Shown piece after piece: positions 34,501-44,448 of a DNA stretch of 64,000 nucleotides (positions within the stretch are counted from its first letter, which is position 1; every line of letters begins with the position of its first letter). The notes under the pieces are model-generated. The model saw nothing but the letters and a program-made list of their open reading frames with translations. It was not told the DNA's origin and did no database searches. The DNA lies in assembly GCA_943737045.1 (NCBI GenBank), contig CALSFV010000243.1, forward strand, positions 178,501-242,500. The letters run 5' to 3'. This stretch comes from Parapristionchus giblindavisi. Taxonomy: Eukaryota; Nematoda; Chromadorea; Rhabditida; Diplogasteridae. The position numbers were made by a program, and so were the translations under genes.

Positions 34501-35990
34501 AATGAAATTTATAAAATATTCGAAAGTATTGAAGTACAAAGTAAAGTACATACAAAGCACACTAGTCTGGAGAGCCAATATTACACTATTTCCCGTTATT
34601 TTATCCCTTTAAATTATCACATGTCTCGTGCTCTGGTATTTCAAGACTTAAAGTCTACTTGCGCTTTCACTTTAAGTAGACTTGTAAGTCTACTTCAAGT
34701 GAAACGTAAGTCTACTTAAAGTGTGACGTCACTACGTAAGTCTACTTAAAGTGAGACGCAAGTATACTTAAAGTGAAAATGTGACGTCACTCACTTGAAG
34801 TTTACTTAAAGTAAACTTTAAGTCAGTGACGTATTTTAAGTAGACTTTATGTTTTGAAATACCAGAGTGGCGCCTCTGGCGTAGATAAATTAAATTAAAA
34901 TAAATTAAATACAGTATGAATATGTTCCAGCATCGGCCCGGCTTTGACCAGTGCTACTCGCCCACCCTAACCGTCGCAAACAAGACCACGACGTCCATGA
35001 TCACGGTAGTGTTGGACGGAACATCGATGGAAGTGCCGGAGGTAATGTATTAATTGAAAAAAAAATTATTTATTTAAAAATGATGCTAAATATTTATTAC
35101 ATCTATCCCTTTTCTGCAGTTATATGTACATCACACTCCTGCCCATTAGATTTGATGGAAATAAATAAATAAATAGATAAATGATTTTTCAGCAGCTTGT
35201 GATGCTACATTCACAAGTAATCCGTGATAAACGACGATCTATGAAGGATAGGAAGACCGTTATGACCGTAAATGAGGTTAGTCGAGAAGAATTCACTGCA
35301 TGGCTCGAGTTTATCTCGTCAAGGTGAGCTAAATCTTATTTATCTATTTATTTATTTCCATCAAATATAATGAACAGGAGTGGGATGTATAAGGGTAGAA
35401 AGGGTTTTCGAATGTTGACTTTCTATAGAATGTTATACGCTGCTCAAATGTTTAAAAAACAACATAAAATACTCTATTCTCAAACTATCGCTCATTTTCG
35501 CCTGCGTTGCTGACTTTTTGCAACAATAGCTGTGGACAGATTTTTCATTTTGTTTTGTTCTTTGTCACACTATAATTTTGATTGAATCAGTCACGTCTTC
35601 CCTAAGAATCCATTGATGGTCCTCGAGGCTGCAGCCAAACTGGAGTCCTCAGATGTCTTTCGTAGAATGGATACGATGATTGCCGGTTGTGAGATGGTAT
35701 TTTTATTTTGGCCAATAATTTTATGGCATAAGAAAAATTAAATAAGTGATAATAAAACAAGACAAGTAGTTATGCAAAACAATGTCATTTGTAGCTCTTT
35801 ACAGTATAACTTCTCATTTATTATATTGAATTCAATAATGATTACAATAATAATAATGATAATGATTAATTCAATGATGAATAATGATTCCTTTCAGCCC
35901 TTCCCTCCGTACAGCATGGGAGGCGTGATGGAACTCATCAAGAAATACTCTCCACCTATCCTTCTGGCAAAGTTCAATTGTTGTATTTGA
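31600..35990 (+). CDS. BTB-domain protein, copy 1 (last codons replaced by LTR)
   Basis: Ten exons splice in frame: 31600-31683, 31757-31846, 32539-32639, 33550-33616, 33910-33960, 34301-34336, 34931-35041, 35193-35323, 35591-35696 and 35898-35990, giving about 289 residues. The C-terminal part (SMITVVLDGTSMEVPEQLVM, then HSQVIRDKRRSMKDRK and VLEAAAKLESSDVFRR) follows a BTB/POZ fold as in worm MATH-BTB proteins, many of which act as Cul3 adaptors. The N-terminal half may be a diverged MATH-like region but is not secure. The start is the first ATG after an acceptor at 31577; the frame stays open upstream in the exon, so a more 5' exon is possible. The LTR retrotransposon entered in the last exon: KFNC is followed by two LTR-encoded codons and TGA. 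The sixth exon could end at 34318. Confidence 0.72.
31903..32023. repeat. MITE family B, copy 1 intron
   Basis: AAAGGCACACCCCAAGC to GCTTGAGGTGTCTC-TTTAA. In copy 2 of the duplication its left half is fused to the right half of the element at 32399. Confidence 0.8.
32078..32189. repeat. MITE family C, present only in copy 1
   Basis: GCTGGTATTTCCGAACT and AGTTTCGTAACATCAGAG ends; falls in the 496 bp missing from copy 2. Confidence 0.55.
32399..32518. repeat. MITE family B, copy 1 intron
   Basis: TTAA-AGGCACACCAAACGC with an inverted CCTGGC/GCCAG core and CTCGGGGTGCACA right end; the BTB exon at 32539 begins about 20 bp downstream. Confidence 0.75.
32711..32832. repeat. MITE family B, copy 1 intron
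   Basis: TTAAAAGTACACCCCAAG then a TCTGGCAACACTCTCTCG core with inverse and TTAGCCAATCAGACGGTGTC end. Same element at 60671-60791. Confidence 0.75.
33143..33450. mobile_element. TTAA-inserted element, family E, absent from copy 2
   Basis: TTAA at 33139-33142 and 33451-33454 flank 308 bp that copy 2 lacks (empty site with a single TTAA near 61094). The left end, AGGTGGTGTCCCACGAATAT, matches inverted ends of the copy 2 insertion at 59902-60241. TTAA duplication is typical of piggyBac-type transposition; no transposase is encoded. Confidence 0.8.
34100..34207. repeat. MITE family B, copy 1 intron
   Basis: AAGGCACACCTCGAGCTAA ... TTAGCTCAAGG with an inverted core; also at 61749-61858. Confidence 0.7.
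34631..34867. repeat. MITE family C, copy 1 intron
   Basis: CTCTGGTATTTCAAGACTT to TTTTGAAATACCAGAG; interior is a ladder of AAGTCTACTT units in both orientations. Paralogue at 62279-62516. Confidence 0.8.
35977..35981. other. Target-site duplication, left (ATTGT)
   Basis: ATTGT at 35977-35981 and 47540-47544 flank the element; copy 2 has one ATTGT (63626-63630), the empty site. Five bases is normal for BEL/Pao integrases. Confidence 0.95.
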
Positions 35991-36367
35991 TTGTGTTGAT
36001 GGAGTTGTGGAAGACGATATGGGTAGACGAGTTTATTGAGCAACAGCCGACCGGCTAAGCAAGAGACTAGATGAGATAGATGCAAGACTGACGAGTGTAT
36101 GGCAGGGGGGTCGTAATCATGCGGGAAAGGGGGCGGAGAATAGGCTGGTAATTACTCAAGGGAATTGGATGGAGGGGAAGAGAGAGAGAGAGAGTAGAAT
36201 AGATGGCTCAGAGAGATGGGGGTTAATTACAAAGATGCATCTATAGTGGCAAGTGCGTTGTATAGTCGTATATCATTATACATAGAAGGACAGAGAGATG
36301 AAGTTAATTAGAGAAATGTATCTAGAGTTGCATGAGAGTTGTATAGTAGTATATCGATTTATCGACA
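35982..36367 (-). repeat. 3' LTR (386 bp)
   Basis: On the plus strand it starts TGTATTTGATTGTGTTGATG and ends CGATTTATCGACA; no difference from 47154-47539 was seen. Confidence 0.96.
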
Positions 36368-36569
36368 CTGGGCGGGGCCGAGAATATAGCAGGGTAAAAA
36401 GCGTATCAATGGATATATGAAGGAATGAGAGAATCGAATGAATGAATAAATTAAATAACTGAATGAATCGATGAATGAACAATAGATGAATCAATATATG
36501 AGATACATAAGATAATGAATACATTAATGATTAATTGGTTCAATAGATGAACGACTGATGACCTTCTGT

Positions 36570-39215
36570 TCACGACATCTTTTCCTTTGATCTTGAACAA
36601 ACGAAGATCATAATGATTATCGCAAGTAATCCGGCCAGAATTAGATGCTCCTTCCTTGATGTTATTAAATCCATAAGTGATCCGATAATGACGGGAATGC
36701 TCTGGCGGGCCGCTTCATAATGGTTATCGGGGTATAAGGATGCCATCACTAGGGTTCCCTGCAGTGGGAAACTAGATACTTCCGTTCCACATCTCATTGA
36801 ACACATCGTATCTACAAGGCTCCTGTCGTAACTGATACTTGTAGTTCGTTCTTCTTCCGTCCTTGTGCATATTACATTAAATAACATTCCATTGTCACAA
36901 TGTACGTGACCCAAGGCGTGCTCGACGTTGACACCGCAGCGATACTGCAGGACTGCTCCTGTTGAGCATGAGTGGCAGCCTGACAAGGTCAGGTTATCCA
37001 TCCGACATGTTGTGAGATCCATCAGGGTGGATAGCTTCCACCCTGTTACTGAGACTTGAAGTGAGGCGGAAGTACGATTCGACTCAACAACAACATTCCC
37101 GCGTATAGCACGCATCCAGTGATTAGTTATGAGTGCAGGAAGAGGCTTGGATCTGAGGATCTCTTCAGCCGTTGATCCACTTGGACAATGACAAGTTGCG
37201 AGCTCATCATACGTCGTGCATTCACAACTGTCACTCCTCAATATGCACGAATCGAAATTAGTATTTCCACATTGGAATTTCCGGAGTGCAATTTCCTGAT
37301 TGTCATCGAGTGCTGATACGGTCCTGCCATCCGTCAGGTACTTCTTATGTAGGAGTGGCAATGGTTCGATGTTGAGATTGTTGAGCTGAATTCTCACTTC
37401 CTCCAGTTCTTCGACAGCTCCTGTAGTCAGGTGTACTTCAAGCTTCTTGTCTTCGTTCAAAGTGTGCTTGATGACTTCAGCCTTCATCGACGGGATCCAA
37501 GAAGGGCATTCGAACACTGTGTAGACTTGGGATCCAGCTGGTCTCGCATGAACTCTGTAGAAGAGGCATCCTGCAGAGCAGAGAAAGCACCCGCATCCTA
37601 GGCAACCACAAGATTCTTGACATCTTGTGAAGCCAGGGAAGAGTGAGCTGTCTCCCAGTTCGGGGATGGAATCGTTCTCCTTAACAGTTGCGCATCGTTG
37701 TCCAGTACAGGATCCAGCAGAAGGGCATCGCTTGGATGAAGCAACTTCCACTCTGTAGTTCCGTGTAGTGAAGAGGTCTACCTTCTCGCATATCAGGTTC
37801 ATTTCATCAAGCTTGATTGTGACTGTTGCGATTGGTTTCTCGCCTGGATCTTTTAGTTGTAGGCAGATTGTCTCGCCACTCGAGATAGATCCGAAACTGA
37901 CGGTGTTGGTGATGTGGCAAACCGTTTCCTTGTCGTTACGGATACAATCTGTGTTCTCCGCTTGAATTGACATAGAGTGATCACAACTTGATACTGTAGA
38001 GACCAGGACAATGCAGATCATTGCCATAACGAACTTGAGAGGTCGAAGTCGTTTGTTGCGACGAGTTGACCATCTTCTTCTTATCCATCTGAAGGATGCG
38101 ATGAGAGCCCTCCCGGCGGCAGCCAGTAGATTGAGGCATGAATTAGTGCATATGAAACAGCTAGCTATGCAACTCAGTATCGTAGTCAGAGCATATCCGA
38201 ATATGACGAGTATGATAATCAGGGTTCTCGGAGCACATTGAAGATTTGTTGCCATCTTCCAACAGACTGTGCACTTGATTGATTCGCAAAATGCTGCTGC
38301 GGGGCATTGTAGGGATGTTTGGAAGCTAATGATGTTCGCTTCGTGGACAATTACTTGTACCTCGTACGGTGCACTCACGATTGCGTGTGAGAAAAGAAGA
38401 TCTGTCGATTTCTCTTCTGGATGTTCGACACGCTCGCAAGTGTGCTTCGTGCAGGCCTCGATTAGTCTTACCGACTTTCCTGTTGTCACTGTTACTCCTC
38501 CGGTGGTGCACACGGCGGAACATCCTTCGCATGTTGCTTGCTGGTTCTTGTACGGGTAGAATTGGCCTTCTTCAGTTCCCCATGCACGAATGGCAACTTG
38601 TCCGTTGGGTGACGAATAGAACGTGACCTCATGAGCATGATAGGTGCAGAATGTCGTCGCATGGTCCACACACTTGTTTTTCATGCAGTACATAGTCGAT
38701 CCTGTCCTTTCCTTCCCTTCTCCACCTCGGATGCAGATTGGCTCCAGATGATTCTTCATAGTGAGTCTCAGTTCATCCACAGGTACCATCTCTCCGTCGT
38801 ATAGTTGAACGCGATTGAAGTGTCCTTTCTCTTGGCGATTGGAACATTCAGGAGATGGTGAGAATGAACACACCTTCGGATAATGATGGCTGAGGAACGA
38901 TCGAACATCTTCATTCTTGAGAGTGGAATTGTCCTTCAGCTTTCCAGAGTACCATGAGCATCCATCACTCCAGGATGGGCATACACACGATTCTCCGCAA
39001 GTGACATTCGATGCAGTGTAGGAACGAAGCGAGTTACTACATTTCTTCTTGACGTAGCATAGTAGATTACCATCGTGGTAGACAACATCTCCTCCTCCTG
39101 GTACGCAATTCTCAGCATGAATCACGACCGCGTTCCTTGAGACAGTGTTGTTGGGGCAGGGCATGGCGTTAGATGATCCAAGTAGTGTGATACATACCAA
39201 TAATGCCATGGATAT
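36570..39215 (-). other. Envelope-like region, bunyavirus Gn-Gc architecture
   Basis: Two signal-like hydrophobic segments (about 39213-39165 and 38030-37990) each precede a cysteine-rich ectodomain followed by a membrane helix. The second resembles the phlebovirus G2 (class II fusion) family in its cysteine pattern. Env genes of this origin are known in nematode Pao elements. It is fused in frame to Pol; a spliced subgenomic message is inferred. No stop or frameshift interrupts it here. Confidence 0.8.
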
Positions 39216-42200
39216 CGTGGATATCTTCTTGGGCCGAAGATTGTAGCGGCTGTTTCCGCGTGTTTGTGTGGTGCTCGATTGATTGGCAGTTGAAGCCTCA
39301 TCTTGAGGTTTCCATTGTTGATCTCGGTACTTCTGTGGCGTCATCTGCAGGTTCTCAGACCGTGATGAGCGAGTCCAAACCATTTGAGGTTTCTTCACCG
39401 ACGTCGACAAGGGTGTCCTGGCCGTTGCAGGCTCCTTACGAGGTGTGGACGAGGGTGTCCTGGCCGTTGCAGGCATGTTCCGATGTGCGGATGAGAGTGT
39501 CCTGGCCGTTGCAGGCATGTTCCGATGTGTGGATGAGAGTGTCCTGGCCGTTGCAGGCATGTTCCGATGTGCGGATGAGGGTGTCCTGGCCGTTGCAGGA
39601 TCCTTCTGATGCGTAGATGATGGTGTCCTGGCCGTTGCAGGCTCCTTCAGATGCATGGACGTGTATGTCCTGGCCGTTGTAGGCTTCTTCCGATGTGCGG
39701 ATGAGGGTGTCCTGGCCGTTGCAGGCATGTTCCGATGTGCGGATGAGAGTGTCCTGGCCGTTGCAGGCATGTTCCGATGTGTGGATGAGAGTGTCCTGGC
39801 CGTTGCAGGCATGTTCCGATGTGCGGATGAGGGTGTCCTGGCCGTTGCAGGATCCTTCTGATGCGTAGATGATGGTGTCCTGGCCGTTGCAGGCTCCTTC
39901 AGATGCATGGACGTGTATGTCCTGGCCGTTGTAGGCTTCTTCCGATGTGCGGATGAGGGTGTCCTGGCTGTAGCAGGCTCCTTCTGTTGCGTGGACGTGT
40001 AGGTCCTGGCCGTTGCAGGCTCCTTACGAGGTGTGGACGAGGATGTCCTGGCCGTTGCAGGATCCTCCTGATTCGTAGACAATGGATCAATATTGAATAG
40101 ATCATCAATCGGAGTGACTTCAAGAGGGTACAGATGATTTACCGCTCTGTCCATCAGGCGGCCAGTCGATGTTCTTACGGTGGCTGTTCGGGCTGGTCCA
40201 TCAGGATTCGTACTGATGTTTTCTATCATGGCGAGCTTCCATGATCCTCGTGGAAGTTGGGAGTCCATCATTATGACGACTTCTCCAACTCGGGGTTCTC
40301 GTCGTGTTTGGGCTCTTCCTTGGCGATGTTCCATTCGATGCTGCTCTCTGAGAGCTGGAAGATAGTGCTCTTGGAAGATATCCCAGAAGCGATTCAGGGC
40401 TTCGTCATTGTTGGACCACATCTCACGCAGCTCCTCGGCTCTTGTGGCTGGTTCCGTCTCATCTTTCCCTCCCATCGTATGGGTTCCCACGTGCATATTT
40501 GGTGAGATGAGATCTATCGGTCTCAGTGTATCTCCATCTTCATTAAATTGGACCAGTGGTCTTGAGTTAAGAAGGGCTTCAATTTCAGTGAGTAGGGTGG
40601 TGAAGTGGACCATATCGATTATCCGTTTGACGGCTTTATTGAATGATGTCTTGGTCAATCCCACGAGACGTTCATAGAATCCTCCTCGCCAGGGGGCTCT
40701 TGGAGTGATGTGCTTCCAGTTGATCTTCTCTCTCGAAGTGTAGTCCATTACTTCCTTGTCCTTGATGATGGGCAACCAGGCTTCCTCTACTGACTTCGCT
40801 GCCAGGATGAAGTTTGTTCCATTGTCGGATAGGATGTGATCGGGGCGTCCTCTTCGATTGATGAATCTTTGGAGGGCGAGAATGAACGATTGCGCAGAGA
40901 GGTCTTCTACTGGTTCCAGATGAACAGCTCGAGTAGACATGCATGTGAATAGAGATACCCAGACCTTCTTCACTCCTTGACCATCCTTATACTTGATGGG
41001 TCCTAGGAAGTCGACTCCTGTGTGCTCGAACGGTCTGGTTCGGTTGACTCTCGCGTATGGTAGTGGAGGCATGTCTGGATGATGGAATGGTTTAGCTCTT
41101 GCTTTCTGGCAGCTCGAGCAGGTCTTCAGGGTCCTGCGAGCTAGAACCTTCAGCCGAGGAATCCACGCCACTCTTCTTAGTCCAGCGATTGTGTCCTTTT
41201 CCAGAGCGTGGTGTCTCTTCTGGTGGATTCTCAAGATGAGAAGAGGAGCTAGCGGTGATTTGTTTCCAACGAAGAACGGGCATCCGGATTCAGCTGCTGT
41301 CGCCGCATTGCTTAGCCGTCCATAGACCCTCCAACGTTCTCCATCTCTTCTCATACCAAAGGATTTGACATGCTCTTCCGAGGGTGGGTACAACCGAGTA
41401 GATAATCCAATCAGCAAGGATTCCGCAATCAGTCTCTCCTGAACTTGAATGGATTGTGATGGCACGACGTCTTCCATTCTCGCAGCATACTCGCCAGTGA
41501 GATCGATCTTGCACTTCTTTGCCCACTTCAGCGCGGCTCGAAGAGTATACACTGTAGCTGTCTCGAGCTTCTCATAGGTGGAGTATCTGCTCAGGAATGA
41601 TGACGAGTCTTGGTCATTGACTACCGAAGCAACCAGTTTATTGTCGGTGTAGTTGGTCTTCTCCTTAGCCTCACGAGGGCGTTCAGGGAATCCATCGGGT
41701 TGTGATGGCCATTGTCCAGTTCGTAGCCATGGCGGTCCTTTCCACCATAATTCGTTCTTCTTGAGTTCATCGATCGTGCATCCTCGAGATGCAATGTCAG
41801 CAGGATTCTCCGTAGTGGGTACATATCGGAACTCGTCGATTCCTTGGCTGTGGATGACGTTGATTCGTCTCTCAACGAATTTCTGATGATCCTTCTCGGG
41901 ATTGAGAATCTGTCCGAGAGCAGGAAGGCTGTCTGTCCAGAGTATCGTCTTCTTGAATTGAAGACCGAGTTCCTTCCTGACGAATGATCCCATTGTTGCT
42001 CCAGTCTGTGCTGCGAGCAATTCGAGACGTGGTATCGAGATCCTTGATTCGTGCGTGGACTGCTTGTTGATAGCTGTCACTTCTGATTGTGGGCAGACTC
42101 TTGACTTGGCGAATACGAGCGAAGTAGTCGCTGTTCCGTCTGATTTCGGTGTTCGGATGTAGATAGCAGCACCAAATCCAACGGTGCCAGAGGCGTCCGT

Positions 42201-43466
42201 GAAGATGTGGAGCTCGGATTCCTCATTGATGATTGGGGTGAGTCTGGGGAAGGATACTTCGTTGTCCTCGAATCCTTGAGCGATTCGATCCCATTCGATC
42301 TGTTGATCCGCGTCCAGTGGCACGTCGAAGTGCTTGTCGGAGATCTTCTTGAGGAAGTTCTTTGCAGGTAGCATAGCAGGGCTGATGAGATTGAGAGGGT
42401 CATAGGGGGTCATCACCTCCGATAGAACCACTCTCCTGGTTAAGATCTTGCCACTTCTCTGTCCGGTGGTGATCTTCATCTCATCCTTATCGACGTTCCA
42501 TCCTACTCCGAGGAATTTGGAGATTGTTTCATCGGGATTGTCCGCGAACTCCTTATGAAGCGATGGTTCGTTGGACATCCATTGTGAGAGGGGCATCTTG
42601 GCGTCGTCGAATATCCTCTTCGTCTCGAGGATCTTTCTCTTTCCATCTTCAGCTGATGATGCCGATATCAGAAGATTGTCGACGTAGATGTCTCGGGCGA
42701 TCTCCCTTGCCAGCTCGCTTCCTTCTGCTTCCAGATGAGAGTGAATTGTTGATGCCAGAAGGAATGGAGATGCAGTTATCCCGAAGGCAACTCTTGCGAA
42801 TCTCAAGCAGAGAAGGTTATCTGCTGTCATTGGCGCCTTAACATCTTTCAGCCAGAATAGTCGAGTCGCATCTCGGTCTTCTTCTCGAAGGGCGACTTGG
42901 AGGAATGCTTTCGTGATGTCAGAGGCGATTACGTACTTGTAGGTTCGCATTCTCAGTAACATACTGACAATCATCGGTATTCGAGCGTCTCCGGAGTATA
43001 GTGCCTTGTTGAGTGATTGGCCACGGGGTCCTGCTGATGCATTGTAGACTACACGAATCTTGGTTGATTTCTTCTGTGGATTGATGACTGGATGATGAGG
43101 TAGGTAGCTCACTACTTCTCCTCTTCTGAACTCTTTCACTTCTTCCAGAATTCCAGCCTTGATCTGATCCTTCATTATCTGATCATATTGTTCCAGATGT
43201 CCTCCATCTCGGAGTCGTTTGAGCACGCTCGACAGGGTGCCGATGCAGAGAGCTCGATTATCAGGGACGTGTGGGTGCTCCTCCTTCCATGGTAGTGCAA
43301 CTTCGTAACGTCCTGTCTCGTCTCTTCGAAGTGTTTCCTTGAACTTCTCAGCAGCGACCTCGTTGTCCTTCTGATATGGTTCGTCCAAGACTCCTAGTGC
43401 TTCGAGTGAGAAGAATTCCTTCAATTGCTTCTCCATCTCGTCGTTGTCGACATCGACATTCTTCAT
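36570..43466 (-). CDS. Pol (RT, RNase H, integrase), repeat linker and Gn-Gc-like glycoprotein
   Basis: One open frame of 2,298 codons. Roughly in order: RT with the YVDN active site (residue about 265); RNase H beginning HIFTDASG (about 420); integrase zinc finger (HQKRHH ... CSSCQKA, about 750) and core (GVDFLGPI, SDNGTNF, then the glutamate in GGFYERLVG); a Pao-type C-terminal domain (LPRGSWKLAMIENI); 14-residue tandem repeats (nucleotides 40080-39390); an internal signal-like segment MALLVCITLLGSSNA (about 39200); a cysteine-rich ectodomain; membrane helices near 38220-38120; a second signal-like segment (38030-37990); a second cysteine-rich ectodomain with a GCGCFLC cluster like the phlebovirus G2/Gc fusion family; and a final helix at the stop. 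The N-terminal 327 codons repeat the end of the upstream frame, so separate expression of Pol would need frameshifting or splicing. Confidence 0.93.
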   Translation of the reverse strand: MKNVDVDNDEMEKQLKEFFSLEALGVLDEPYQKDNEVAAEKFKETLRRDETGRYEVALPWKEEHPHVPDNRALCIGTLSSVLKRLRDGGHLEQYDQIMKDQIKAGILEEVKEFRRGEVVSYLPHHPVINPQKKSTKIRVVYNASAGPRGQSLNKALYSGDARIPMIVSMLLRMRTYKYVIASDITKAFLQVALREEDRDATRLFWLKDVKAPMTADNLLCLRFARVAFGITASPFLLASTIHSHLEAEGSELAREIARDIYVDNLLISASSAEDGKRKILETKRIFDDAKMPLSQWMSNEPSLHKEFADNPDETISKFLGVGWNVDKDEMKITTGQRSGKILTRRVVLSEVMTPYDPLNLISPAMLPAKNFLKKISDKHFDVPLDADQQIEWDRIAQGFEDNEVSFPRLTPIINEESELHIFTDASGTVGFGAAIYIRTPKSDGTATTSLVFAKSRVCPQSEVTAINKQSTHESRISIPRLELLAAQTGATMGSFVRKELGLQFKKTILWTDSLPALGQILNPEKDHQKFVERRINVIHSQGIDEFRYVPTTENPADIASRGCTIDELKKNELWWKGPPWLRTGQWPSQPDGFPERPREAKEKTNYTDNKLVASVVNDQDSSSFLSRYSTYEKLETATVYTLRAALKWAKKCKIDLTGEYAARMEDVVPSQSIQVQERLIAESLLIGLSTRLYPPSEEHVKSFGMRRDGERWRVYGRLSNAATAAESGCPFFVGNKSPLAPLLILRIHQKRHHALEKDTIAGLRRVAWIPRLKVLARRTLKTCSSCQKARAKPFHHPDMPPLPYARVNRTRPFEHTGVDFLGPIKYKDGQGVKKVWVSLFTCMSTRAVHLEPVEDLSAQSFILALQRFINRRGRPDHILSDNGTNFILAAKSVEEAWLPIIKDKEVMDYTSREKINWKHITPRAPWRGGFYERLVGLTKTSFNKAVKRIIDMVHFTTLLTEIEALLNSRPLVQFNEDGDTLRPIDLISPNMHVGTHTMGGKDETEPATRAEELREMWSNNDEALNRFWDIFQEHYLPALREQHRMEHRQGRAQTRREPRVGEVVIMMDSQLPRGSWKLAMIENISTNPDGPARTATVRTSTGRLMDRAVNHLYPLEVTPIDDLFNIDPLSTNQEDPATARTSSSTPRKEPATARTYTSTQQKEPATARTPSSAHRKKPTTARTYTSMHLKEPATARTPSSTHQKDPATARTPSSAHRNMPATARTLSSTHRNMPATARTLSSAHRNMPATARTPSSAHRKKPTTARTYTSMHLKEPATARTPSSTHQKDPATARTPSSAHRNMPATARTLSSTHRNMPATARTLSSAHRNMPATARTPSSTPRKEPATARTPLSTSVKKPQMVWTRSSRSENLQMTPQKYRDQQWKPQDEASTANQSSTTQTRGNSRYNLRPKKISTISMALLVCITLLGSSNAMPCPNNTVSRNAVVIHAENCVPGGGDVVYHDGNLLCYVKKKCSNSLRSYTASNVTCGESCVCPSWSDGCSWYSGKLKDNSTLKNEDVRSFLSHHYPKVCSFSPSPECSNRQEKGHFNRVQLYDGEMVPVDELRLTMKNHLEPICIRGGEGKERTGSTMYCMKNKCVDHATTFCTYHAHEVTFYSSPNGQVAIRAWGTEEGQFYPYKNQQATCEGCSAVCTTGGVTVTTGKSVRLIEACTKHTCERVEHPEEKSTDLLFSHAIVSAPYEVQVIVHEANIISFQTSLQCPAAAFCESIKCTVCWKMATNLQCAPRTLIIILVIFGYALTTILSCIASCFICTNSCLNLLAAAGRALIASFRWIRRRWSTRRNKRLRPLKFVMAMICIVLVSTVSSCDHSMSIQAENTDCIRNDKETVCHITNTVSFGSISSGETICLQLKDPGEKPIATVTIKLDEMNLICEKVDLFTTRNYRVEVASSKRCPSAGSCTGQRCATVKENDSIPELGDSSLFPGFTRCQESCGCLGCGCFLCSAGCLFYRVHARPAGSQVYTVFECPSWIPSMKAEVIKHTLNEDKKLEVHLTTGAVEELEEVRIQLNNLNIEPLPLLHKKYLTDGRTVSALDDNQEIALRKFQCGNTNFDSCILRSDSCECTTYDELATCHCPSGSTAEEILRSKPLPALITNHWMRAIRGNVVVESNRTSASLQVSVTGWKLSTLMDLTTCRMDNLTLSGCHSCSTGAVLQYRCGVNVEHALGHVHCDNGMLFNVICTRTEEERTTSISYDRSLVDTMCSMRCGTEVSSFPLQGTLVMASLYPDNHYEAARQSIPVIIGSLMDLITSRKEHLILAGLLAIIIMIFVCSRSKEKMS
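39390..40080 (-). repeat. 42-bp coding tandem repeats with a 252-bp higher-order unit
   Basis: About 16 copies of a 42-bp unit encode variants of PATARTPSSAHRNM between integrase and the envelope-like region. A six-unit block is itself repeated: identical junctions at 39601 and 39853 are 252 bp apart. The linker is Thr/Ser/Ala/Arg-rich and probably disordered. Confidence 0.93.
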
Positions 43467-44448
43467 ATATATCGACGTTCCATCCTACTCCGAGGAATTT
43501 GGAGATTGTTTCATCGGGATTGTCCGCGAACTCCTTATGAAGCGATGGTTCGTTGGACATCCATTGTGAGAGGGGCATCTTGGCGTCGTCGAATATCCTC
43601 TTCGTCTCGAGGATCTTTCTCTTTCCATCTTCAGCTGATGATGCCGATATCAGAAGATTGTCGACGTAGATGTCTCGGGCGATCTCCCTTGCCAGCTCGC
43701 TTCCTTCTGCTTCCAGATGAGAGTGAATTGTTGATGCCAGAAGGAATGGAGATGCAGTTATCCCGAAGGCAACTCTTGCGAATCTCAAGCAGAGAAGGTT
43801 ATCTGCTGTCATTGGCGCCTTAACATCTTTCAGCCAGAATAGTCGAGTCGCATCTCGGTCTTCTTCTCGAAGGGCGACTTGGAGGAATGCTTTCGTGATG
43901 TCAGAGGCGATTACGTACTTGTAGGTTCGCATTCTCAGTAACATACTGACAATCATCGGTATTCGAGCGTCTCCGGAGTATAGTGCCTTGTTGAGTGATT
44001 GGCCACGGGGTCCTGCTGATGCATTGTAGACTACACGAATCTTGGTTGATTTCTTCTGTGGATTGATGACTGGATGATGAGGTAGGTAGCTCACTACTTC
44101 TCCTCTTCTGAACTCTTTCACTTCTTCCAGAATTCCAGCCTTGATCTGATCCTTCATTATCTGATCATATTGTTCCAGATGTCCTCCATCTCGGAGTCGT
44201 TTGAGCACGCTCGACAGGGTGCCGATGCAGAGAGCTCGATTATCAGGGACGTGTGGGTGCTCCTCCTTCCATGGTAGTGCAACTTCGTAACGTCCTGTCT
44301 CGTCTCTTCGAAGTGTTTCCTTGAACTTCTCAGCAGCGACCTCGTTGTCCTTCTGATATGGTTCGTCCAAGACTCCTAGTGCTTCGAGTGAGAAGAATTC
44401 CTTCAATTGCTTCTCCATCTCGTCGTTGTCGACATCGACATTCTTCAT
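42488..44448 (-). repeat. 979-bp tandem duplication inside RT
   Basis: 42488-43466 and 43470-44448 appear identical and are separated by three bases (ATA). The 982-bp spacing is not a multiple of three, so the upstream frame shifts shortly after GWNVD. The left copy keeps an internal ATG that opens the 2,298-codon frame. Confidence 0.95.

Noticed and set aside
36368..36380. TGGGCGGGGCC beside the left LTR as a primer-binding site for a plus-strand element
   Set aside because: All coding domains run on the minus strand and a tRNA-Gly match lies at the other LTR.
39203..39861. Plus-strand repetitive frames, and a CRISPR-like appearance of regular repeats
   Set aside because: They are the antisense of the 42-bp coding repeat in a eukaryotic retroelement; there are no unique spacers or cas genes.
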